Shown piece by piece: positions 36,174-43,556 of a stretch of DNA of 64,000 nt (positions within the stretch are counted from its first letter, which is position 1; each line of letters starts with the position of its first letter). A program made the translations under genes and the position numbers. This DNA comes from Pseudomonadota bacterium (lineage in GTDB: Bacteria > Desulfobacterota > Binatia > Binatales > Binataceae), in the NCBI GenBank assembly GCA_021323675.1, contig JAJPKP010000086.1, positions 157,024-221,023 of the forward strand. The letters run 5' to 3'. The notes beneath the pieces were generated by a model. That model saw only the letters and a program-made list of their open reading frames with translations. It made no database searches and was not told the DNA's origin.

Positions 36174-37670
36174 TTATGTCTTGTCGAGCTTGCCTACCAG
36201 CGACAGTGTGAACGACGAGCCCATGTACTTGAAGTGCGGGCTGACTTTCAGATTGACCCGATACCAGCCGGGATCTCCCTCGACATCACTGACAGTTATC
36301 TCCGCGCGCCTGAGGGGCCGGCGGCTGCGCACGCCCGGAGCCGGATTGTCCATGTCAGCGACGTACTGCCTGATCCAGTCATTGAGCTCCTTCTCCAGGT
36401 CGCCGCGCTCTTTCCAAGTTCCGATGTTCTCGCGCTGGATCACCTTGATGTAATGGGCGAGGCGGCTGACCACGAACATGTAGGGAAGCTGCGTGCCGAG
36501 CTTGTAATTGAGCTCGGCTTCCTTGCCTTCCTTGGTCTGGCCGAAGAACTTGGGCTTCTGCACCGAGTTGGCGGAAAAGAAGACGGCGTTGTCGCTGTCC
36601 TTGCGCATCGTGAGCGCCATGAACCCCTGCTCGGCCAGCTCGTACTCGCGCCGCTCGGAGATCAGAACCTCGGTGGGAATCTTGGTCTGCGTCTCGCCCA
36701 TCGCCTCATAATGGTACAAGGGCAGATCCTCGACCGCGCCGCCGCCCTGCGGCCCGATGATGTTCGCGCACCATCGATATTTCGCGAAGCTGTCGGTCAG
36801 GCGGCTCGCGAACGCAAAGGACGCGTTCCCCCACAGATAGTTCTGGCTGCCCCGCGACACGTCCTCCCGGTACTCGAATTTCTTGGCGGGAACCGTGTCC
36901 GGTCCGTACGGCAGCCTGAGCAGAAAATGCGGCATCGCGAGCCCGACGAAGCGTGAATCGTCCGACTCCCTGAACGAATTCCACTTGGCGTACTGCGGCA
37001 TCTCGAAAATCGAGGCGAGATCCTTGAGGTTTGGCAGTTCTCCGAAATCCTTGATCCCGAAGAACTCCGCGGATGCCGCCCCGATGAACGGCGCATGCGC
37101 CATCGCCGCGACCGCCGCGGCGTTCTGAAGCAGCCTGACGTCCTGGTTGCCGGGACCGAACTCGTAGTTCGCGACAATCGCACCGTAGGGATGACCGCCG
37201 AACTGGCCGAACTCGGCGGTATACGCGGTTTTGTAGAGCCCGGACTTGGTTATGTCGGGAGCATCCTCGAAGTCTTCCAGCAACTTCTCCTTGCTGATGC
37301 TGATGATTTCGATCCGGTTGTTCTCGCGGAAGTCGGTGCGGTCCACCAGGAACTTCAGCGAGCGCCACGCCGATTCCAGCTTCTGCACTTCGGGATGATG
37401 AAGAATCGCATCGACCTGCTTGCACAACCGCTGGTCGAGCTCCGCGATCATCCGGTCCACGCTTGCCTGCGAGACCTTCTCGGCCGAACGCTGCGGTTCA
37501 AGCAGGTCCGCGATGAAAGCCTGCAAACCGCGGCGCGTGATTGCGAAGGCTTCGTCGCTCGGCTTGACCCGGGTCGCCTCGACCAGTTCGTCCAGCAGCG
37601 AAGCGCCCTGGCCGGTCGATGCGGCGGTATCAGGCTGTTTTTCGGGAGCGGCGGTTACTTGGTCAGCCAT
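36174..37670 (-). CDS. tssC: T6SS contractile sheath large subunit TssC
   Basis: A 498-aa TssC: ADLLEPQRSAEKVSQASVDRMIAELDQRL, the WRSLKFLVDRTDFRENNRIEI segment and the FVVSRLAHYIKV block are conserved in the family. It assembles with TssB into the contractile sheath. CTGGAGA lies 7 nt before ATG 37670, and the gene is 24 bp downstream of tssB. Confidence 0.95.
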   Translation of the reverse strand: MADQVTAAPEKQPDTAASTGQGASLLDELVEATRVKPSDEAFAITRRGLQAFIADLLEPQRSAEKVSQASVDRMIAELDQRLCKQVDAILHHPEVQKLESAWRSLKFLVDRTDFRENNRIEIISISKEKLLEDFEDAPDITKSGLYKTAYTAEFGQFGGHPYGAIVANYEFGPGNQDVRLLQNAAAVAAMAHAPFIGAASAEFFGIKDFGELPNLKDLASIFEMPQYAKWNSFRESDDSRFVGLAMPHFLLRLPYGPDTVPAKKFEYREDVSRGSQNYLWGNASFAFASRLTDSFAKYRWCANIIGPQGGGAVEDLPLYHYEAMGETQTKIPTEVLISERREYELAEQGFMALTMRKDSDNAVFFSANSVQKPKFFGQTKEGKEAELNYKLGTQLPYMFVVSRLAHYIKVIQRENIGTWKERGDLEKELNDWIRQYVADMDNPAPGVRSRRPLRRAEITVSDVEGDPGWYRVNLKVSPHFKYMGSSFTLSLVGKLDKT

Positions 37671-37694
37671 GGGATTTCTCCAGTAGGCGAGTGA

Positions 37695-38186
37695 TCATTG
37701 CTTCACGCCGAGTTCTTCGAGCAGCTTCTGGCGGGTGCCGTCGTCCTTGACCGCTTCCTGGATTCTTCGGCGAAACTCCGGAAGATTCCCGAGCGGGCCC
37801 TTCAGCGCTTTCAACGCCGATCGCAGCTCGATCAGCTGCCGGAGTTCCGGCACCTTTTCGACCAGCGCGTCCGGCTCGAAGTCCTTGAGCGATTCGAACT
37901 GGAGTTTGACCGCGATGGTGTCGTCCGGCTTCGCATCCTTGTCGAGCATGTTCGGCACCGCGACGTCGAGCGACAGCTCGCGGGCCCGGAGCACCTCGTC
38001 AAAGTTGTCCTTGTTGATAGATATGGGCTTGCGGTCCTCGAGCGGAGTGGCGTCCTCTCTTAGCGTAAAATCGCCAACTACAAGCAGCTTGAGAGGAAGC
38101 TCCACATCCTCTTTGGCATCGCCGGTTGCGGGCTTGTAAACGATGTTCACGCGCTCTTTGGGGGCGACCGATCCTTCCTGCGCCAT
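37695..38186 (-). CDS. tssB: T6SS contractile sheath small subunit TssB
   Basis: A 163-aa TssB starting MAQEGSVAPKERVNIVYKP with LPLKLLVVGDFT and ISINKDNFDEVL segments. It is the first gene of the twelve-gene minus-strand T6SS operon. GAAGGAG lies 10 nt before ATG 38186. The operon promoter must lie in the 200-bp interval shared with tssA. Confidence 0.95.
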   Translation of the reverse strand: MAQEGSVAPKERVNIVYKPATGDAKEDVELPLKLLVVGDFTLREDATPLEDRKPISINKDNFDEVLRARELSLDVAVPNMLDKDAKPDDTIAVKLQFESLKDFEPDALVEKVPELRQLIELRSALKALKGPLGNLPEFRRRIQEAVKDDGTRQKLLEELGVKQ

Positions 38187-38386
38187 TTTGCGGAGTGCTC
38201 CTTCGAGATGAGCGCGACGCTACCGGCGCAATGTGACCGACAGTCATGCGCTCCTGCTAAGCGACTGTTAAAAGTGCGGCTGGAGCGCGCGGCTTAACTC
38301 TTCTTTCACAATCTTTGTCGCCCCAATCGCATAGAATGGCGTACCTCAAGAGCAAGCACCGGCCCTGCGCCGGATGCCCAGACGCC
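38187..38386. promoter_or_regulatory. Divergent tssB / tssA promoter region
   Basis: Two hundred bp between head-to-head tssB and tssA. It should carry the promoter for the whole minus-strand T6SS operon. AT-rich tracts occur near 38265-38272 (TGTTAAAA) and 38301-38315. I searched by eye for a sigma54 GG-N10-GC element and found none. Confidence 0.4.
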
Positions 38387-39898
38387 ATGATCTACGAAAC
38401 GCTCGGCCTCACTCCGATCACGCCTGACTGTCGCGCGGGCACCAACGTCCGATTGTCTCCGAGTTACGAATCGCTCGCCGGAGAGATCGAAAAGCTGGCC
38501 AGCCCTTCAGCCTCGGGGACCGTCGACTGGAATCGGGTTATCGAAATTTCCGCAAATCTGCTCGCTTCTCAGGGAAAAGACCTTCAGGTGGCTTGCTTCC
38601 TCGCGGTCGGCCTGGCGCAGATGCGCGGTTTTGCAGGATGCGACCTTGCATTCAAGATTCTCGGCGACCTGTGCGAGACCTTCTGGGAAGAAATGTCTCC
38701 GCCCGTCGCACGTATCAGAGGAAGGCGCGCCGCGCTGGAATGGTGGCTTGAACGGACTGTCGCGGCGCTCGAAGCCGGCAAGCGCGATGCGGTCGCCGCC
38801 GAAGATTTGAAACGAGTAAAGGACCGCCTAGCGCACCTCGATACGATCCTCAAAGAAAAGGATCCCGACGGTCCATCCCTGGGGCGGCTGATTTCCGTCC
38901 TGAACGCAATCCCCGCTATTGCCGAGGCCCCCGCGCCATCCAACGGAGCGCCGGCTTCCCAGGCCGCTCAGTCATCGCCTACACCGGATGCGCCGATCGA
39001 GAACAATGAAAGGGCGCTCGAACGCGCGATGGCATTAATCAGGCGGGTAGCGGGAAATCTTCTCGAAGCCGACATTCTGAATCCGCTTGCCTACCGGCTG
39101 AATCGGCTCGCGAACTGGGGAGAATTGGAACAGCCTCCCGCGACGATCGCCGGCAAAACCAACATCGTGCCGCCTTCGCCTCAGGATCGCGACACCCTCA
39201 GAAGCCTGTTTATGGGAAGCGATGGCGAAGCGATGGCGAGATTCGCCGAATCGCGTCTTCCTGAGTATCCGTTCTGGCTGGATCTGAATCGCATCAGCGC
39301 GGCCGGACTGGGCAAGATTGGCGACCGCGCCGAGGCCGCCCTCGTCGAAATAAAAGCCGCGACCGCATGGCTCCTGAATCGGGCGCCCGCGCTCAGGTCC
39401 GGTTCTTTCGCTGATGGATCGCCGTTTGCCGATGCTGACACGCTTGCCTGGCTCGATGAACTCGGATCCGAGCGCGTCGCTTCTTCCGCCAACGGGCGGC
39501 ACAGCGGATCCGATTCGCTTGACGGAGTTGCCGAGGAAGCGCGGGAGTTGCTCGGAAAAGGACGATTAATCGAGGCGGCCGAAAGGCTTGAGACGTTTGG
39601 GCGCGGCGCGGGATCGGCCAGAACTCGTTTCCTGTCGCGCTTGTATATTTGCGAAGAGTTACTCGCGAACGGAGGCCTGCCGAATCTCGAAGCGCTGGCG
39701 ATGCCGCTGCTCGATGAAATTGACAGCCATCGTCTCGAGCTTTGGGAGCCGGCGCTTGCCTCTCGCGCCCTGGACGTCGCGTACCGCGCGATGCCACCGG
39801 ATCCTGAACCTGCCAGCGGTCTTCCAGCGCGCAGCACAATCCTGCGGCGGATCGCGCGCATCGATTATTCCCGCGCGTTGCGCTTGTCCGCGAGTTGA
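38387..39898 (+). CDS. tssA: T6SS cap/assembly protein TssA
   Basis: A 503-aa TssA. The N-terminal ImpA_N domain begins MIYETLGLTPITPDCRAGTN and includes WNRVIEISANLLASQGKDLQ and a WEEMSPPVARIRGRRAALEWW block; a Pro/Ala-rich linker near 200 precedes a C-terminal helical domain (ARFAESRLPEYPFWLDLNRI). TssA recruits and caps the growing sheath. In-frame starts exist upstream (TTG 38315, ATG 38336), but homology puts the first conserved residues at ATG 38387; its ribosome site is weak. Divergent from tssB. Confidence 0.88.
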   Translation: MIYETLGLTPITPDCRAGTNVRLSPSYESLAGEIEKLASPSASGTVDWNRVIEISANLLASQGKDLQVACFLAVGLAQMRGFAGCDLAFKILGDLCETFWEEMSPPVARIRGRRAALEWWLERTVAALEAGKRDAVAAEDLKRVKDRLAHLDTILKEKDPDGPSLGRLISVLNAIPAIAEAPAPSNGAPASQAAQSSPTPDAPIENNERALERAMALIRRVAGNLLEADILNPLAYRLNRLANWGELEQPPATIAGKTNIVPPSPQDRDTLRSLFMGSDGEAMARFAESRLPEYPFWLDLNRISAAGLGKIGDRAEAALVEIKAATAWLLNRAPALRSGSFADGSPFADADTLAWLDELGSERVASSANGRHSGSDSLDGVAEEARELLGKGRLIEAAERLETFGRGAGSARTRFLSRLYICEELLANGGLPNLEALAMPLLDEIDSHRLELWEPALASRALDVAYRAMPPDPEPASGLPARSTILRRIARIDYSRALRLSAS

Positions 39899-39983
39899 CC
39901 TCCGCCTGCCGCGTGTCCGTCTGACCCCAATCGGGAGTTAGTGCGCGACCATTCCCGCGCAATCGATTGTCCGCGGGGGGACG

Positions 39984-41324
39984 CTAAAAGCGGATCGTGG
40001 TGTACAACGCCAGGACCAGAGCGTTGCCGGTCCTGCCGGTACCGTCGGGCCGGACTATGTATTGAAGGTCGGGCTGAATCGCCGACCACGAAGAGACTTG
40101 TACGCGATAGTTAAGTTCCAGCACCATTTCGTAGGTCTGAACGCTCTCGTGAACCGCGCGCTGCGCATCGCGGTAGTCGGGACTGGATTCACCGAACACC
40201 GCGAACGCTCCCAGCGCGTCGTCCTTGCGGCTGGGCACAAGGCCTCGATAGACGGGCCCGCCGTCCGCAAAGTACTCAGTGGCGTTGGTGGCAGGCGGAG
40301 AATAGGTAAATGTGAGGAATCCGGTGAGGCCCTGCGAGAAGCCATCGCACGCCCGGCGAAAGATACGTTGCTGAGCCAGAGCGTAAACCATCCAGTTGCC
40401 CGCGATTTCTCCGCCGTCGGGAAACGGATGCCTCGGTTCGCTGTCATACAGGCCGCCGAGCTTGATGAAGCCCGGATATCCAGCCTGCCGCAGACTTATC
40501 GGCCGATAGCCGAACTCCTGCATCACCGCGACCCCTGAATCGTGGCGGATGCTGAAATCGACACCATGATACTTGTTGCTCGCGAAGTTCTCCCAGGTGT
40601 TGTAAACGCCGGTCATCGAATAAAGGTCGGGCTCGAGGTCATAGCGTCCGCGAATCCCCCATGAGGCGAATGGATAGTTGGAAAGCGAAGCGTTGGTCTC
40701 GAGGCTGAGTGGGCTTCCGCAGATTCCACCGTTCTGCGAATAGCAATAGAAATTGGACACGGCAAAGTCGTCGAGCGCGTTGATCCGCCCAGCAACCACG
40801 TCGAACCTGCCTTCCAAAAAACCCTTCTCGATCGCCAGATGGTCGAGGCGGATGGTTTCGCCGCCATAGACCTGCTGAACCGGAAACAGGTTCGGTATGT
40901 CGGCGGAAGTGCTTTTTCCCTCCCGCTCAGCCATCGAGACCAGGAAAAATGTATCCGTAAGTCCCGCCAGTCGATCCAGATCGAAGAACGCCGCAGCGGA
41001 AAGCGTGTCCGCGTCGCGAACCGTGCGGACCCGGCCGGTTGCCGGATTCGCGGCGATCTGGTTTTCGTACGATCCCATTATCGCAATCCCTGCGTCATAG
41101 AGCTGATGCCGCAATCCGCCCCAATCGCCGGTCAGGGAATTCGTCTCCTCCCATCGCCCGAAATCATAGAGGTTTTCCAGATCGAGCAGGCCCCATCCCT
41201 GGCCAAAGCGCTCGTCCGGCACGCGCATCCACGGAGTACTCTCGGCAAAGCCCGTACCGACCGGGGGCACGCCCTCGCCAAAGAGCAACACCGCGACGAT
41301 CCAAAACAAGACTCGGCAGCGCAT
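39984..41324 (-). CDS. OprB-type carbohydrate-selective porin
   Basis: A 446-aa outer-membrane beta barrel with a signal peptide (about 1-28, ending near GFAES). SLTGDWGGLRHQLYDAGI is the OprB family start, with further strands such as DVVAGRINALDDFAV and a terminal aromatic residue (TTIRF-COOH) typical of porins. Family members take up sugars. It is convergent with tssA and lies downstream of no obvious sugar-utilisation operon. Confidence 0.9.
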   Translation of the reverse strand: MRCRVLFWIVAVLLFGEGVPPVGTGFAESTPWMRVPDERFGQGWGLLDLENLYDFGRWEETNSLTGDWGGLRHQLYDAGIAIMGSYENQIAANPATGRVRTVRDADTLSAAAFFDLDRLAGLTDTFFLVSMAEREGKSTSADIPNLFPVQQVYGGETIRLDHLAIEKGFLEGRFDVVAGRINALDDFAVSNFYCYSQNGGICGSPLSLETNASLSNYPFASWGIRGRYDLEPDLYSMTGVYNTWENFASNKYHGVDFSIRHDSGVAVMQEFGYRPISLRQAGYPGFIKLGGLYDSEPRHPFPDGGEIAGNWMVYALAQQRIFRRACDGFSQGLTGFLTFTYSPPATNATEYFADGGPVYRGLVPSRKDDALGAFAVFGESSPDYRDAQRAVHESVQTYEMVLELNYRVQVSSWSAIQPDLQYIVRPDGTGRTGNALVLALYTTIRF

Positions 41325-41474
41325 CGGGCTCGTAAGACGGCGGTAGAGTGTAATGACAACCGCAACGCGCGCGTTTCGACGACATAGTTAACGTTTCGTG
41401 AACAGCAACTCTTGTAGGCAGATGTGCCCCGTTCTCACCGCTTTCATCAGCCGCAACCGATTAAGCGTGGAACT

Positions 41475-42524
41475 TTATCGGTGGCTGTGGCGGTGATGAA
41501 TATCGGACACGTGAGGATGAGCGTGGGCTAAGGGTTGATGGACATGCGGATGGGAATGCGGCTCCATCATCGGTCCATCGTGTTCGTGCCGATGGTGCTC
41601 ATCATGGACGTGGAGATGTGTGTGAACCACGAGCTCGTGCGTGTGCGGATGATCATGTGTTTCTCGGACGAGAGACAGCACTCCCGCAATCATGAGCATA
41701 GTCCCCGCGAGCTCCAGCGCGGTGGGAAGTTCGCGAAACACGACCAGCGAAAGGAATGCTCCGACGAAAGGCGCGGTCGCAAAGTATGCCGCTTCGCGGG
41801 CAGCGCCCAGCAGGCGAAGCGCCTTCACATCGAGCGTGATGCTCGCCCCGTAACATAGCGCTCCAACCAAACATCCGAAGAGCAGGGCCAAGGGCTCCGC
41901 CACGCTCCCGTGGCCGGATAACAGAGCGAGCACGAGCGTGCACAGGCCCGCAGCGCAACTCTTGATGTGAGCAATCGCAACCGGATCGCGAAGCGAAAGG
42001 CGCTGCGTCAGATTGTTGTCGATACCCCAGCTAAGGCACGCTCCCGCCACCTCGATCGCGCCGATCCAGCTCCCGCCAGGATAGCCGGGCGCGAGAGAGA
42101 TCAGGGTTCCCCCGAGCATAACCGCCGCGGCCGCGAGCTTTTCACGCGAACCCAGGTGCTCGCGCAGAAGTCCCACGGCTATCAATGCCGTGAACGGTCC
42201 CTCCAGATTCAACAGAAGCGACCCCGTAAATGCCGAAATTCGCTGAAGGCCGTAAAGCATCAGCACCGGCCCCAGAATTCCGCCGAAGAAGATGATTGCG
42301 GCAATCGCCGGAATATCGCCGCGGCTTACCGGTGCCTCGCGCGATGCCGGCGAAGCGAGAAGGCGATAGGCTGACAGAGCGATGGCGGATCCCAGGTAGA
42401 GAAGCGCGGAGAGCATCAGAGGCGAGAGATCTGTGAGCAGGAGTTTCGCCGCCGGAGTGCTCGCTCCGAACAGCGCCGCCGCGCCCAAAGCGTAGCGAAT
42501 GCCTTCTGCCTGAGCTTCTGACAT
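41475..42524 (-). CDS. EamA/DMT-family transporter with His-rich C-terminal tail
   Basis: A 349-aa inner-membrane protein. Ten predicted helices make the duplicated EamA fold (ALFGASTPAAKLLLTDLSPLMLSALLYLG...). The last about 60 residues are hydrophilic and hold 23 His in repeating HxH and HH patterns, a likely Ni2+, Zn2+ or Co2+ binding tail. Most EamA proteins lack this tail, so metal transport or metal-gated control is suggested but unproven. Weak ribosome site. Same strand as, and downstream of, the TetR gene. Confidence 0.85.
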   Translation of the reverse strand: MSEAQAEGIRYALGAAALFGASTPAAKLLLTDLSPLMLSALLYLGSAIALSAYRLLASPASREAPVSRGDIPAIAAIIFFGGILGPVLMLYGLQRISAFTGSLLLNLEGPFTALIAVGLLREHLGSREKLAAAAVMLGGTLISLAPGYPGGSWIGAIEVAGACLSWGIDNNLTQRLSLRDPVAIAHIKSCAAGLCTLVLALLSGHGSVAEPLALLFGCLVGALCYGASITLDVKALRLLGAAREAAYFATAPFVGAFLSLVVFRELPTALELAGTMLMIAGVLSLVRETHDHPHTHELVVHTHLHVHDEHHRHEHDGPMMEPHSHPHVHQPLAHAHPHVSDIHHRHSHR

Positions 42525-42629
42525 CGGAATTTCTTCAATCCCTCTTCTGAACCAAAGCGTGGCAGACTCGAAATCAGTTGGGAACCGGCAGGCCTCCAGG
42601 CTCCACCTGAATTGGCAAGTCAGGGTCGC

Positions 42630-43316
42630 TCATCTGGTTCGGGACCGACGCCGCGAGAGAGGCTGATGATCGAGGGGGCTATCGGGTTCGAACGGAGCAT
42701 CGCCCTCGAAGCCCCCCAGCAGTAACAGGAGCTTAAGCATCAGGCGCCCGGCGCGCGGAGTCGTGAGAGTGGGATCGAAGAGCGAATTGATCAACAGTCC
42801 CATCCAGATCGCGGCCGCCGCCGTCGCCGCGTCATCCACCGTCATTGCCTTCGGTCGGTGCGACTTGCTGTAGGCTTGTTTCAGAAACGTCTTGAATCGC
42901 CGCGCCTGCCGCTTCATCCGATCGAGCAGTTCCGGGTCGTGGGTTGCCACGCCCAGGAGTTGAAGCAACACGCTGCGAAAGCTGGGCGGCACGTTGCGGC
43001 GGTTGAAGAAGAAGCCAACCAGGTCACGGAATTGATCGTGCGGCGGTTTGTCGGCCAATTCGCCCATGAAGTCGAGGGTCTGGTCGTTGATTTGTTTCGA
43101 CAGTTCGGTCAAGACCGCGTCTTTGTCGCGAAAGTAGTAAAGCAAGTGGCCCGGAGACATGCCGGCGCGCCGCGCGAGGTCGGTGAGGGAGGTGTGAGAA
43201 AATCCCTTTTCCGACATCGCCTGCAGCAACGCCTCCATGATCGCCGCGCGTCTGCGATCGACCGATCTGAATGCGGGATGCCGGCCGCGGCCGGTCCTTC
43301 GCACGCCTCTGCTCAT
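42630..43316 (-). CDS. TetR/AcrR family transcriptional regulator
   Basis: A 228-aa regulator. The N-terminal helix-turn-helix is clear (AIMEALLQAMSEKGFSHTSLTDLARRAGMSPGHLLYYFRDKDAVL, about 25-70), followed by an all-helical ligand-binding domain. It is divergent from the large lipoprotein gene at 43557 and upstream of the EamA gene. The intergenic repeats at 43414-43463 are candidates for its operator. Confidence 0.9.
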   Translation of the reverse strand: MSRGVRRTGRGRHPAFRSVDRRRAAIMEALLQAMSEKGFSHTSLTDLARRAGMSPGHLLYYFRDKDAVLTELSKQINDQTLDFMGELADKPPHDQFRDLVGFFFNRRNVPPSFRSVLLQLLGVATHDPELLDRMKRQARRFKTFLKQAYSKSHRPKAMTVDDAATAAAAIWMGLLINSLFDPTLTTPRAGRLMLKLLLLLGGFEGDAPFEPDSPLDHQPLSRRRSRTR

Positions 43317-43394
43317 CGCTCAAGCCAGGAACGAAACCCCCGACCTCAATTAGTCCATAAACTCTGAAAAAGCGATACTCGCGCACTTTCGGTC

Positions 43395-43463
43395 TTGACT
43401 TGCAGCCGCCGCTTCTCGAATAATTTTTAACCATCTCGAATATCTTTCAAGATGAGCTGAAAG
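43395..43463 (+). promoter_or_regulatory. Candidate promoter and operator for the lipoprotein gene
   Basis: TTGACT (43395-43400) and GAATAA (43418-43423) are separated by 17 bp, a good -35/-10 arrangement. TCTCGAATA occurs twice exactly 20 bp apart (43414-43422 and 43434-43442), and ATCTT/AAGAT form an inverted repeat (43442-43453) overlapping CTTTCA/TGAAAG (43444-43449 and 43458-43463). The first repeat overlaps the -10, consistent with repression by the divergent TetR regulator (inference). Confidence 0.45.
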
Positions 43464-43556
43464 ACGGCGAATGGGCGGTCCGGTGGCGGCAGGCTTTGCG
43501 CCTATCAGAAGCGCCCCGCGCGGCCGCTCGGATGGATCCGAAAGGAGGCGGCAAAG

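Noticed and set aside
38187..38386. Sigma54 promoter for the T6SS operon
   Set aside because: No GG-N10-GC element with reasonable flanks was found on either strand; closest matches had wrong spacing.
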